Positions 1 to 6,145 are shown, counted from the stretch's first letter. The stretch: DNA of 9,774 nucleotides from Nitrososphaerota archaeon (GCA_021160205.1 JAGHCZ010000132.1:1-9774), one strand, 5' to 3'. Translations and numbers: made by a program. Notes: a model not told the origin generated them from the sequence alone.

Positions 1-137
1 CGTTGTTCGCCGGAGTCTTAACCAACGAGAACTCCGTAAACTTTTTCATGGAAAATGAAGCCGACGCGATAATCGAGGAAATCAATAAGCTTCCGAGGAT
101 CTTAAAAAGACAAGAAGCGCTGTGGAGGCCTTTCTGA
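1..137 (+). CDS. C-terminal end of an unidentified protein (5' truncated by window)
   Basis: An open frame enters from the left edge (first whole codon at 3) and closes at a TGA at 135-137. About 44 residues are visible, reading LFAGVLTNENSVNFF at the start and ending in ILKRQEALWRPF. The tail is amphipathic and charged, with an acidic helix-like stretch (ENEADAIIEEINKL) followed by basic residues, and has no membrane segment. I do not recognise the family from this fragment. The frame is believable because the other two + frames are broken by stops and a well-formed gene follows 51 bases later on the same strand. It may be cotranscribed with the zincin-like gene downstream, but the gap also holds TATA-like sequence. 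Confidence 0.6.
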   Translation, partial: LFAGVLTNENSVNFFMENEADAIIEEINKLPRILKRQEALWRPF

Positions 138-188
138 AGCGATAGCTCTCTTAAAGTTCTTAAGCGCTTTTTCAGAGGTTACTGATCG

Positions 189-1082
189 ATGAAGAAAGCG
201 AAGTTGATCGACACGATGCGGGATTTCATAATGTATTGGAAAAATTATTCTGAAAAGAGCGGCGAAGAAATGTTCCACGGCTGGTTAACGGAATATATAA
301 TGTATTATCCAGAAATCCTAATCGTAGAAGCGACCTATAGGAAAAGCCTAGACAACTTGAAAAACATGATGGTCGAGGGAATCTTATCGAAGATAAATGA
401 CCTAATTCACGGGATAATCGAGGGTTGGATGACTTTTCTGGAGAACTTCGAAGACGTTTACTCCCTGGCGGTCGAGGAATTTCAAGAAAATCTAGAACCC
501 ATATTCGCGATCTACGTCGGATCCGGCTGGAGACCGAGGTGGACTAGCATGATCTTGGATAAGCCTGCTTTGATAATTGATCTCGGAAGCGTAGCTGAGC
601 TAAAATTAACCGGTCGAAGCGAGATGCGCGGACTACTCGCATTCAATTTAGGGCATCTATATCACATGTGGAAAAGAGATGAGCTCAATCGGCTTAAAGA
701 ATCTAGGGAAGATCCCTTTTTCCGACTTTACGCCGAGGGGTTTGCCCAGCTCTCTGAGCACCTCATCTTAAAACGTGAATCATGGCACATGGTCAGAAGC
801 GAAGGTTGGCTGAAAGCCTGTGAAGAACGCGAGGGAATGCTTGCTGAAGAGTATTTGAGAAGCGCCGAAGCAGGAGATGTAGAGGCGTTTTACGATCCTT
901 GGCTTGATGTCGGGGGATTGAGGCTTGCAGGAAAATATCTCGGATACAGGTTCGTGGAGAGCCTTCGGGAGGAGGGGTTAACCTTGGAAGAAGTTGCTGG
1001 TTTTTCGGAGTCTGATGTGCTGAAACTTTCAAGAGCATTTCTCGAAGAATTAGCTGAAAATCACAGAAGTAATCAACTTTAA
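189..1082 (+). CDS. Zincin-like (metallopeptidase-fold) protein with degenerate metal site
   Basis: A 297-residue soluble protein without signal peptide or membrane segment. The N-terminal half is helical and charged. The middle and C-terminal parts follow the plan of bacterial/archaeal gluzincin-type putative peptidases: a strand with a small hydrophobic run (PALIIDLG, about 126-133), a helix AFNLGHLYH (151-159) where such proteins carry HExxHxxxH, and EGFAQLSEH (183-191) where the glutamate ligand lies. A C-terminal LAGKYLGYRFVESLREEGL (about 246-264) resembles the closing helix of these families. The first His-Glu pair is Phe-Asn here, so classical zinc hydrolysis looks lost, although His156, His159 and Glu183 remain. 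The ATG at 189 is preceded by GAGGT at 175-179, a plausible ribosome site. The family is inferred from pattern only. It could be a pseudopeptidase or an unrelated helical protein. Confidence 0.5.
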   Translation: MKKAKLIDTMRDFIMYWKNYSEKSGEEMFHGWLTEYIMYYPEILIVEATYRKSLDNLKNMMVEGILSKINDLIHGIIEGWMTFLENFEDVYSLAVEEFQENLEPIFAIYVGSGWRPRWTSMILDKPALIIDLGSVAELKLTGRSEMRGLLAFNLGHLYHMWKRDELNRLKESREDPFFRLYAEGFAQLSEHLILKRESWHMVRSEGWLKACEEREGMLAEEYLRSAEAGDVEAFYDPWLDVGGLRLAGKYLGYRFVESLREEGLTLEEVAGFSESDVLKLSRAFLEELAENHRSNQL

Positions 1083-1168
1083 CCAATATTTTCTCCTATA
1101 TTCTCGTGAAAAATCGAAGATACATCGGCATTCAGTCCTGTTCCGTTTTCCTCGAATTTTTCCGAAAG

Positions 1169-1177
1169 TTTAATATA
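1169..1177 (+). promoter_or_regulatory. TATA-like box for the PqqD-like gene
   Basis: TTTAATATA, with purine-rich CGAAAG just upstream as a possible BRE. Its centre lies about 28 nt before the ATG at 1201, so transcription would begin at or next to the start codon (leaderless mRNA). No Shine-Dalgarno sequence precedes the ATG, which agrees. Confidence 0.6.
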
Positions 1178-1200
1178 GCTCATGGATCAGTAAGAATGTA

Positions 1201-1455
1201 ATGGAAGAGGTTAAGCTTAAGAGAAGAGGAAATCTCTTCAAAGATGAAGGCGGAACATTAGTCTTAGTAAATGATGATAATGAAGCATATAAGGTCGATG
1301 AAGTCGTTGCATACGTGTGGAGTATCTGTAATGGGAAGACCGTGACCGAAGTAATAACTGAATTCGCCAGCATTAGCGAGACAGATGTAGAGGAAATTAA
1401 AGCCCCACTCTTAGATCTAATAAACAGGCTTAAATCAGCATCTTTAATAGAGTAA
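1201..1455 (+). CDS. PqqD-like / RiPP recognition element fold small protein
   Basis: An 84-residue protein with the PqqD-family layout. A short N-terminal beta portion (GGTLVLVNDDNEAYKVDEV, about 22-40) is followed by a helix with the family's aromatic spot (VAYVWSICNGKTVTEVI, about 41-57), an acidic helix (SETDVEEIKAPLLDLINRL, about 59-77) and the closing SASLIE. In PQQ and RiPP pathways such proteins hold the precursor peptide for a radical SAM enzyme. Stand-alone members are also common in archaea, where their role is unknown. No precursor peptide or SPASM-type radical SAM gene lies next to it. MarC starts 48 bases downstream. The ATG at 1201 is favoured because a TATA-like box sits 28 nt upstream. 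The fold assignment is fairly sure, the function is not. Confidence 0.72.
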   Translation: MEEVKLKRRGNLFKDEGGTLVLVNDDNEAYKVDEVVAYVWSICNGKTVTEVITEFASISETDVEEIKAPLLDLINRLKSASLIE

Positions 1456-1503
1456 ATAAATAATTGTAGAAAAATTCCAATACGTCGGCTTAAGCCTAAT
1501 AAT

Positions 1504-2139
1504 GTGAGTTTACAATATTATTTCTCGGAAATGTTTGACGATTTCACCATAAGTTTCCTCAGAGCCGTTCTTTCTCTCATTATAGTAGTTGATCCGCTCG
1601 GGAATATCCCGATATTTCTAGGGATCACGGGCGATCTTTCTCCAAAGCAGAAAACGAAGGCATTTAACGTCGCCGTCTTAACAGGGTTCAGCCTTTTAAT
1701 GATATTCGCGGGCGCCGGGAACTGGGTTCTCAAGATCTTCAATATAGAGCTCTACAGCTTTAGGATAGCCGGTGGAGCGCTTTTACTCTTCATCGCCTTA
1801 GATCTCCTGATCAAGACGAAGTTCGAGTCCAAGGGATACAGTCACATCCCAGAACAGGCGGGGGCGGTGCCGCTCGGGGTCCCGCTTCTCGTGGGGCCGG
1901 GTGCCATAACTACGGTGATAATAACCTTGGAGAGCTCGGGGTTCGTGGTGGCGTTGGCTTCGGTCGCAATCGTCGCGGTGTTAACGTGGATAATCTTGAG
2001 GTTTGTTGATCCTATTCACAGAGCGCTTGGGGAGGTCGGATCGACGGTCGTTTCGAAGACCATGGCCATGCTCCTCGCAGCGATTGCGGTCCAATACATC
2101 CTAGAAGGAATAAAGGAATACCTCGCGAAGCTCCCTTGA
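1504..2139 (+). CDS. MarC family (UPF0056) integral membrane protein
   Basis: A 211-residue hydrophobic protein with about six membrane segments. The family signatures are VDPLGNIPIFL (29-39), FRIAGGALLLFIALDLL (86-102), PLGVPLLVGPGAITTVI (123-139) and MLLAAIAVQYILEGI (189-203). Length and motif order are normal for MarC proteins. The family was once linked to multiple antibiotic resistance in E. coli, but that link has not held and the transported substrate is unknown. The GTG at 1504 is the only start that keeps the full first helix with its short N-terminal tail; the ATG at 1531 is an alternative. A perfect 10-bp palindrome GGCTTAAGCC lies at 1487-1496. The gene follows the PqqD-like gene by 48 bases and may be read with it. 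Confidence 0.88.
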   Translation: MSLQYYFSEMFDDFTISFLRAVLSLIIVVDPLGNIPIFLGITGDLSPKQKTKAFNVAVLTGFSLLMIFAGAGNWVLKIFNIELYSFRIAGGALLLFIALDLLIKTKFESKGYSHIPEQAGAVPLGVPLLVGPGAITTVIITLESSGFVVALASVAIVAVLTWIILRFVDPIHRALGEVGSTVVSKTMAMLLAAIAVQYILEGIKEYLAKLP

Positions 2140-2157
2140 GAAAGCAATTTACTTTTA

Positions 2158-2166
2158 CTTTTAATC
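2158..2166 (+). promoter_or_regulatory. TATA-like box for the aldo/keto reductase gene
   Basis: CTTTTAATC lies with its centre about 26 nt before the ATG at 2188. That spacing predicts a leaderless or near-leaderless transcript. No Shine-Dalgarno sequence is seen before 2188. Confidence 0.45.
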
Positions 2167-2187
2167 AAGTTAAATCATATTCGAAAG

Positions 2188-3045
2188 ATGGGCTGGATGG
2201 ACTATAGGACGCTGGGCAGGACGGGCGAGAAAATCGCGGCAATAGGCTTCGGCACTTGGAGGATCGGAGGAGGAATGAGCCCAGATTACTCGCATGACCG
2301 AGAAGCCATCGAGGCGATCAAATACGCCATAAAACTTGGGATGACTCACATAGATACTGCCGAGATCTACGGCGCGGGGCATGCGGAGGAATTGGTGGGC
2401 AAGGCGATAAAGGAACTTCCAAGAGAAGATTTGTTCATAGCGACCAAGGTCTGGCACACGAATCTGAGATACGATGACGTCCTGAAGGCATGTGAACGAA
2501 GCTTGAAAAGGCTTCAAACCAGCTACGTCGACTTGTACATAATCCACTGGCCCAGCCGCGCGATCCCGCTCTCGGAGACCATGAAGGCCATGGAGAGGCT
2601 CTACAAGGAGGGAAAAACAAGATACATCGGGGTGAGCAACTTCTCGGCCGATCAAGTAGAGGAGGCGAGATCATATCTCTCAGTTACGGACGTAGTCGCG
2701 AATCAGGTAGAATACAACCTCTATAACAGAAGCATCGAAGCGGAATTAATGCCCTACTGCTTCAAGAACGGAATCACTATAACAGCGTATTCTCCGCTCG
2801 CCAAGGGAACGCTGGCCCGAGAGCTTAAATCGCCGAGAAACAGGAGAGCGAAAATTCTCTTCGACCTCGCCGAAAAATACTCCAAGACGCCGACCCAAAT
2901 AGCCCTGAACTGGGTTATCTGGCACGAGCAAGTCATCGCGATCCCAAAAGCGATCCAAAAACACCACATCGAAGAAAACGCCGCCGCAGCAGGCTGGAAA
3001 CTAACAAAACAAGACTACGAACTAATCTCAAAAACATGGAAATAA
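2188..3045 (+). CDS. Aldo/keto reductase family oxidoreductase
   Basis: A 285-residue soluble (alpha/beta)8-barrel enzyme that would use NAD(P)H to reduce carbonyl compounds. The full catalytic tetrad is present: Asp56 and Tyr61 (in IDTAEIY), Lys87 (IATKVW) and His120 (YIIHWPS). Other family marks are the N-terminal RTLGRTGEKIAAIGFGTWRIGG, IGVSNFS (147-153), NQVEYN (172-177), AYSPLAKG (200-207) and the C-terminal cofactor loop IPKAIQKHHIEENAAA (252-267). Length is at the short end of normal for archaeal and bacterial members, and nothing is missing. The physiological substrate cannot be read from sequence. ATG 2188 is chosen from the upstream TATA-like box; the ATG at 2197 is possible. The gene ends 27 bases from the 3' end of the opposing tRNA gene. 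Confidence 0.93.
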   Translation: MGWMDYRTLGRTGEKIAAIGFGTWRIGGGMSPDYSHDREAIEAIKYAIKLGMTHIDTAEIYGAGHAEELVGKAIKELPREDLFIATKVWHTNLRYDDVLKACERSLKRLQTSYVDLYIIHWPSRAIPLSETMKAMERLYKEGKTRYIGVSNFSADQVEEARSYLSVTDVVANQVEYNLYNRSIEAELMPYCFKNGITITAYSPLAKGTLARELKSPRNRRAKILFDLAEKYSKTPTQIALNWVIWHEQVIAIPKAIQKHHIEENAAAAGWKLTKQDYELISKTWK

Positions 3046-3050
3046 CGCCT

Positions 3051-3072
3051 CAAAAAAGATAATCAAATTAAA
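3051..3072 (-). terminator. T-rich termination region of the tRNA gene
   Basis: Directly after the tRNA discriminator base the - strand reads TTTAATTT, then within a few bases TCTTTTTTG. Archaeal RNA polymerase stops at such oligo-T tracts without a hairpin. The same bases are the 3' flank of the convergent aldo/keto reductase gene. Confidence 0.45.
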
Positions 3073-3145
3073 AGCCCCGGGCGGGCTTTGAACCCGCGGC
3101 CTGCGGCTTACGAGGCCGCCGCTCTACCCGCTGAGCTACCGGGGC
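3073..3145 (-). tRNA. tRNA-Thr (anticodon CGT)
   Basis: Read on the - strand, all four arms fold. The acceptor is GCCCCGG paired with CCGGGGC. The D arm is GCTC/GAGC around AGCGGGTA. The anticodon stem is GCGGC/GCCGC with loop CTCGTAA, giving anticodon CGT that reads ACG codons. The variable loop has five bases, and the T arm is GCGGG/CCCGC with loop TTCAAAG. The body is 72 nt plus a discriminator T (U73), as is usual for archaeal threonine tRNAs. The 3' CCA is not encoded and must be added by the nucleotidyltransferase. No intron is present. Twenty of the 21 stem pairs are G-C, which suggests growth at high temperature. Confidence 0.96.
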
Positions 3146-3166
3146 TCGGTGTTTTTTGGTAGATTC

Positions 3167-3176
3167 ATTTTTATTA
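3167..3176 (-). promoter_or_regulatory. A/T-rich promoter element of the tRNA gene
   Basis: On the - strand this reads AATAAAAATG and is centred about 27 nt upstream of the tRNA 5' end at 3145, the normal place for an archaeal TATA box. The same A/T-rich block could serve the + gene that begins near 3195-3204. Confidence 0.5.
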
Positions 3177-3194
3177 TGTTTTTGTTTTTATTGG

Positions 3195-3881
3195 TTGCGA
3201 GGTTTGGGTCGGGGTCGTGTTTTCAGGGTTTGTGTCCTTGTATGCCTCGTCGTTTTGTTGGCAGCTTTAGCGGCTTTTTTCGGCTTTCAACTGCTATCCT
3301 TGAAGCGCGGTGACGGGGTTCATCCAAGACCCGTTGTGAAAATTTTAGTCGAGTGCAGCGATGGAGGCTGGAAGTCGATTAATGGAAGCGGAGTAGTGGG
3401 CTGCGAGGTTCATAGGCGGTTTAGGCTCGCGGCTAGGTTGACTAACGAGGGAGACGAATCCGGTTTAAAGGGAGTCGATACGGCCTCGGGTATTCTATTA
3501 GCTCTTAAAGGAGGAAAATTCGACAAACTCTCCATCGGAAACTTCGACTGGGCAATAGGGGTAAACGAAACCGCCGGCGTTGTCAACCCTAACGGATCGA
3601 GAATTGTAGAGGTTTTTTCCAAATATATGGGCGGCCACGAATTCAGAGAAGCTTACTTCGACATTAAGGTTGACGAAGGCGTCGAATCAGTTAAGCTCTA
3701 TTATAGAGGCTGGATTCTAGACGAAGACGACGAGGTCATCGCCCCCAACGGCGAAAAGCAGCCCTACTGCGCCAGATATCCGCCCGAAAACACGGTGGAC
3801 AATCCTCCAGATCTTAGATGGGTCGGTGAAGAATTTATGAAATACAAGACCTTTGAGATAACCATATTCGTGGCCTCTTGA
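3195..3881 (+). CDS. Membrane-anchored protein of unknown function (N-terminal anchor, exported domain)
   Basis: The N-terminus has basic residues followed by one long hydrophobic segment (VCVLVCLVVLLAALAAFFGFQLLSL), best read as an uncleaved signal anchor. The rest, about 190 residues, is hydrophilic and probably beta-rich, with a pair of cysteines 16 residues apart (ECSDGGW and VVGCEVH) that could form a disulfide outside the cell. A third cysteine lies near the end (QPYCARYPP). The frame ends in a TGA at 3879-3881. I recognise no family. The start is uncertain: there is no ATG, and TTG codons at 3156, 3195 and 3204 are all in frame. I prefer 3195 or 3204 because they place basic residues just before the membrane segment and lie about 27 nt after the A/T-rich block. 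Confidence 0.68.
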   Translation: MRGLGRGRVFRVCVLVCLVVLLAALAAFFGFQLLSLKRGDGVHPRPVVKILVECSDGGWKSINGSGVVGCEVHRRFRLAARLTNEGDESGLKGVDTASGILLALKGGKFDKLSIGNFDWAIGVNETAGVVNPNGSRIVEVFSKYMGGHEFREAYFDIKVDEGVESVKLYYRGWILDEDDEVIAPNGEKQPYCARYPPENTVDNPPDLRWVGEEFMKYKTFEITIFVAS

Positions 3882-3903
3882 TGTCTAGAGAACCCGCTTG
3901 ATT

Positions 3904-4725
3904 TTAAAGCGCGATTAACCCCATGGCGACGGCGATAACTGCTAGGATCGCGGTGAAGATGTGGGGCTTTATCTTTTGAGAAGCTTTCAGCAAGCTCGAT
4001 ATGGTAACGATGGATACGGCGATGGAAACGCACATCGATGTTACTAGGGTGATGGGCGCCAACTCGCCGACAGCGCTGGGAGAAAACAGGTAGGCGTAAA
4101 CGCCGCCTCCCAAGGTTGCTGGAATAGCCATGAGAAAGGACAGCCGCACAGCCGAGCTGGGGTGATGCCTTAGAAGAATTAGGGCAAATATCGTTACTCC
4201 GCTCCTGCTGATCCCCGGTAAGGCTGAGAACCCTTGAGCGAGTCCGGTTAGGATGGCGTCCTTTAAGGTCGGCGTGCTCCTCAACTTAATTCTACTCCTC
4301 TTCACATCGCTCCTAATCCACGACATAAAGCTTGTGAACCCGAATAAGATTCCTATCACGATCATCGAGAAACCGCCTAGCGTGCTGAGCGAGCCGGCTA
4401 CGAGAAAAGCCAAGGGAACCGCCACCAACGCGGTTACCAAAGTCGAAAACAACAAAAATAACAGTAGCTGACGGCATTCGCCTCCGGCTGCAAAACCCTT
4501 TAGAGCCTTCAGTAAATCGCTCCTGAAATAAATCGCCGCCGCCGATGCGGTAGCTCCGTTCAGGAATAATCCGATGAGATAGGCGCTCGACGGCGAGAAT
4601 CCGAGTTGATAAAAAATTAGCAGGAGGAGCGTTTTGCTGCTGACTGGAAGCCATTCAGAGATTCCTTGAATTGCCCCCGATAAGATGCCTATAAGCAACT
4701 CGATGAATCCGGACAACTTCCTCAA
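3904..4725 (-). CDS. uppP: UppP/BacA-family polyprenyl-diphosphate phosphatase
   Basis: A 273-residue membrane protein with about eight helices and both halves of the UppP signature: QGISEWLPVSSKT (20-32) and GFSALPGISRSGVTI (165-179). These enzymes dephosphorylate C55-type polyprenyl diphosphate so that the lipid carrier can be reused. In archaea the carrier would be an archaeal polyprenol serving S-layer and glycoprotein glycosylation. Compared with the E. coli motif, the first acidic residue of ExxxE is Gln20, and the histidine of SSxGH is a leucine, while Glu24 and the SRSG arginine (Arg174) are kept. Archaeal members often vary here, so activity is likely but not certain. TTG at 4725 is chosen because a TATA-like box lies 26 nt upstream; a TTG at 4716 is the alternative. 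It is divergent from the radical SAM gene. Confidence 0.88.
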   Translation of the reverse strand: MRKLSGFIELLIGILSGAIQGISEWLPVSSKTLLLLIFYQLGFSPSSAYLIGLFLNGATASAAAIYFRSDLLKALKGFAAGGECRQLLLFLLFSTLVTALVAVPLAFLVAGSLSTLGGFSMIVIGILFGFTSFMSWIRSDVKRSRIKLRSTPTLKDAILTGLAQGFSALPGISRSGVTIFALILLRHHPSSAVRLSFLMAIPATLGGGVYAYLFSPSAVGELAPITLVTSMCVSIAVSIVTISSLLKASQKIKPHIFTAILAVIAVAMGLIAL

Positions 4726-4746
4726 AGAAAATTCTATGTACTTAGT

Positions 4747-4755
4747 GATATATTA
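4747..4755 (-). promoter_or_regulatory. TATA-like box for uppP
   Basis: TAATATATC on the - strand, centred about 26 nt before the TTG at 4725. This spacing supports a leaderless transcript and the choice of that TTG as start. Confidence 0.6.
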
Positions 4756-4781
4756 TGACCTCTAAAACCTGAAATAGATCG

Positions 4782-4790
4782 TTTAAAATA
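4782..4790 (+). promoter_or_regulatory. TATA-like box for the cysteine-rich radical SAM gene
   Basis: TTTAAAATA centred about 24-25 nt before the GTG at 4810. A GGAGG at 4801-4805, four bases before the GTG, is an alternative initiation signal, so this gene may be leaderless or have a very short leader. It stands back to back with the uppP box, 27 bases away. Confidence 0.5.
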
Positions 4791-4809
4791 TTAAAGACCT
4801 GGAGGATTC

Positions 4810-5964
4810 GTGGTACTTAGATTGCCGAGCAAAATCGAGGAAAAAGAATGTCTTCTATGCGGCAGGAAATCCAAGCTCATCTCAGAAAGCATAGGCGTAT
4901 GCGTCGATTGCCTGAGAAAAAATCCAGAAAAAGCCTTACAGCACTCCGAAGAAACCCATAAAAGGATTAGGATCAAATTCGGTCTCCCCCCGAAGCCTCC
5001 GAAAACCGAGAACGGAATAAGATGCAATCTATGCTACGCTGAATGCTCGATGGGAGAGGGCGACGTGAGTTACTGCGGACTGAGAAAAAACATCGATGGA
5101 AAACTGATATCGAGGGTTGATTCAAAACATGCCCTCCTACATTACTACCTCGACGCTCACGTAACAAATTGCTGCGCTGCATGGTTCTGCCCCGCGGGAA
5201 CAGGTTCAGGTCATCCACGATACGCCGTTAGAGACGGACCCGAATACGGATACTATAACCTCGCTTTATTCTTCTATGGATGCAGCTTTGACTGCCTATT
5301 TTGCCAAAATTGGTCTCACAAATTGTTGAACGAAGGAAAGATAGTCTCAGCCGACGAAATCGTTAACCACACCTTAGGAGACAGCAGGATAACTTGTTGG
5401 TGTTGGTTCGGAGGATCCCCCGAGCCGCAGCTTCCCTTCGCGTTGAATGCCTCTCGAATGGCTTTGGAGCGGAAATCCGAGAAGAGGGTTCTGAGAATAT
5501 GCTTTGAGTGGAATGGATGCGGCGCGAAAGAACTCGTGAAGAAAGCTGGGGAAATAGCCTATGAAAGCGGGGGAAACATAAAGTTTGATCTCAAGGCATT
5601 TACACCGAGCGTTCACAAAGCATTAACCGGAAGGGATAACAAGCGAACCTTCGAGAATTTCGAGCTGATATATAGAGAGTTCTATGAAAAAAGAAAAGAT
5701 GTTCCGGTGCTGAACGCCACAACCCTCCTCGTCCCGCATTACGTAGATGAACACGAGGTCTCGAAGATAGCGGAGTTCATAGCCAGCCTAGATCCCGAAA
5801 TACCCTACAGCCTCCTAATTTTCCACCCAGATTTCATGATGAGCGACGTAACCGTAACTCCGAAAAAGCAGGTAGAAGAATGCTATAAAGCGGCGAAGAA
5901 ATATTTGAAAAACGTCAACATAGGCAACATCTCCCTCTTAGGCCTCGCAGAGGCAGGGCTTTAA
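4810..5964 (+). CDS. PflA-like radical SAM protein with extra cysteine-rich N-terminal region
   Basis: A 384-residue protein. The radical SAM motif is CSFDCLFC (Cys158, Cys162, Cys165), the CxxxCxxC that holds the 4Fe-4S cluster and binds S-adenosylmethionine. GGSPEPQL (201-208) is the variant of the GGEP motif, and IKFDLKAF (257-264) and LLVPHYVDEHEV (306-317) match the barrel of the PflA-like COG1180 group. Ahead of the barrel are a possible zinc ribbon (C14xxC17 and C31xxC34) and a second set, CNLCYAECSMGEGDVSYCG (72-90), like the Cys-rich lead of AmrS-type proteins. TNCCAAWFCP (119-128) and CWCW (196-199) add further cysteines. The reaction is unknown. No partner enzyme or glycyl-radical protein is adjacent. 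The start is GTG 4810 with TATA-like and GGAGG sequences upstream. Confidence 0.82.
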   Translation: MVLRLPSKIEEKECLLCGRKSKLISESIGVCVDCLRKNPEKALQHSEETHKRIRIKFGLPPKPPKTENGIRCNLCYAECSMGEGDVSYCGLRKNIDGKLISRVDSKHALLHYYLDAHVTNCCAAWFCPAGTGSGHPRYAVRDGPEYGYYNLALFFYGCSFDCLFCQNWSHKLLNEGKIVSADEIVNHTLGDSRITCWCWFGGSPEPQLPFALNASRMALERKSEKRVLRICFEWNGCGAKELVKKAGEIAYESGGNIKFDLKAFTPSVHKALTGRDNKRTFENFELIYREFYEKRKDVPVLNATTLLVPHYVDEHEVSKIAEFIASLDPEIPYSLLIFHPDFMMSDVTVTPKKQVEECYKAAKKYLKNVNIGNISLLGLAEAGL

Positions 5965-6058
5965 TGGGTTCTAGAGGGCAAATGTGCCGCTGTAATCGCG
6001 GGGTAAGGTAGGCACGGATAAAATGTTGTTCCAAGTTTGCTCCTTTTTAGAAAAGGTA
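5965..6058. other. Intergenic stretch with a possible hairpin
   Basis: No ORF or recognisable RNA family is seen between the radical SAM stop and the C/D sRNA. GTGCC (5984-5988) can pair with GGCAC (6011-6015) around a 22-nt loop, or CCGC (5987-5990) with GCGG (5998-6001); the two folds compete. On the - strand a T-rich run (CCTTTTCT, about 6049-6056) directly follows the sRNA and may end it. Confidence 0.25.
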
Positions 6059-6112
6059 TCAGCATGAGCTAGGGTCATCACGGATCTCAGTCAAGCTGGG
6101 GCTCATCATCCA
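6057..6112 (-). ncRNA. C/D-box sRNA (2'-O-methylation guide), - strand
   Basis: Read on the - strand from 6109 downward, every element of an archaeal double-guide C/D sRNA is present. Box C is ATGATGA (6109-6103), guide 1 GCCCCAGCTTGA (12 nt), box D' CTGA (6090-6087), a 5-nt spacer, box C' GTGATGA (6081-6075), guide 2 CCCTAGCTCATG (12 nt) and box D CTGA (6062-6059). All four boxes match consensus exactly and the 12-5-12 spacing is canonical for L7Ae/Nop5/fibrillarin particles. The terminal stem is weak. By the fifth-nucleotide rule, the methylated bases would be the G in a target reading UCAAGCUGGGGC and the second A in CAUGAGCUAGGG. I could not place these targets. An A/T-rich box at 6135-6145 lies about 27 nt upstream. 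Confidence 0.9.
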
Positions 6113-6134
6113 ATAGCTTATTTTTCACTCGGAT

Positions 6135-6145
6135 TATTTTATTTT
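6135..6145 (-). promoter_or_regulatory. TATA-like box for the - strand C/D sRNA
   Basis: AAAATAAAAT-type sequence on the - strand, centred about 27 nt before the predicted sRNA 5' end near 6112. It abuts the GTG start of the divergent flavodoxin gene at 6147, whose own TATA-like TTATTTTT (about 6118-6125) lies between the two start points. The divergent promoters therefore interlock. Confidence 0.5.

Noticed and set aside
1271..1277. ATGATGA as a possible box C
   Set aside because: It lies inside the PqqD-like gene and no D' or D box follows at the needed spacing.
1487..1496. Palindrome GGCTTAAGCC as an operator
   Set aside because: A 10-bp palindrome can arise by chance, and no second copy or known regulator supports it. 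It is kept only as a note under the MarC gene.
2170..2655. 161-codon open frame on the - strand
   Set aside because: It is a shadow of the aldo/keto reductase gene, which has all catalytic residues in the other frame.
5836..5842. ATGATGA as a possible box C
   Set aside because: It lies inside the radical SAM coding region and no CTGA follows at guide distance.
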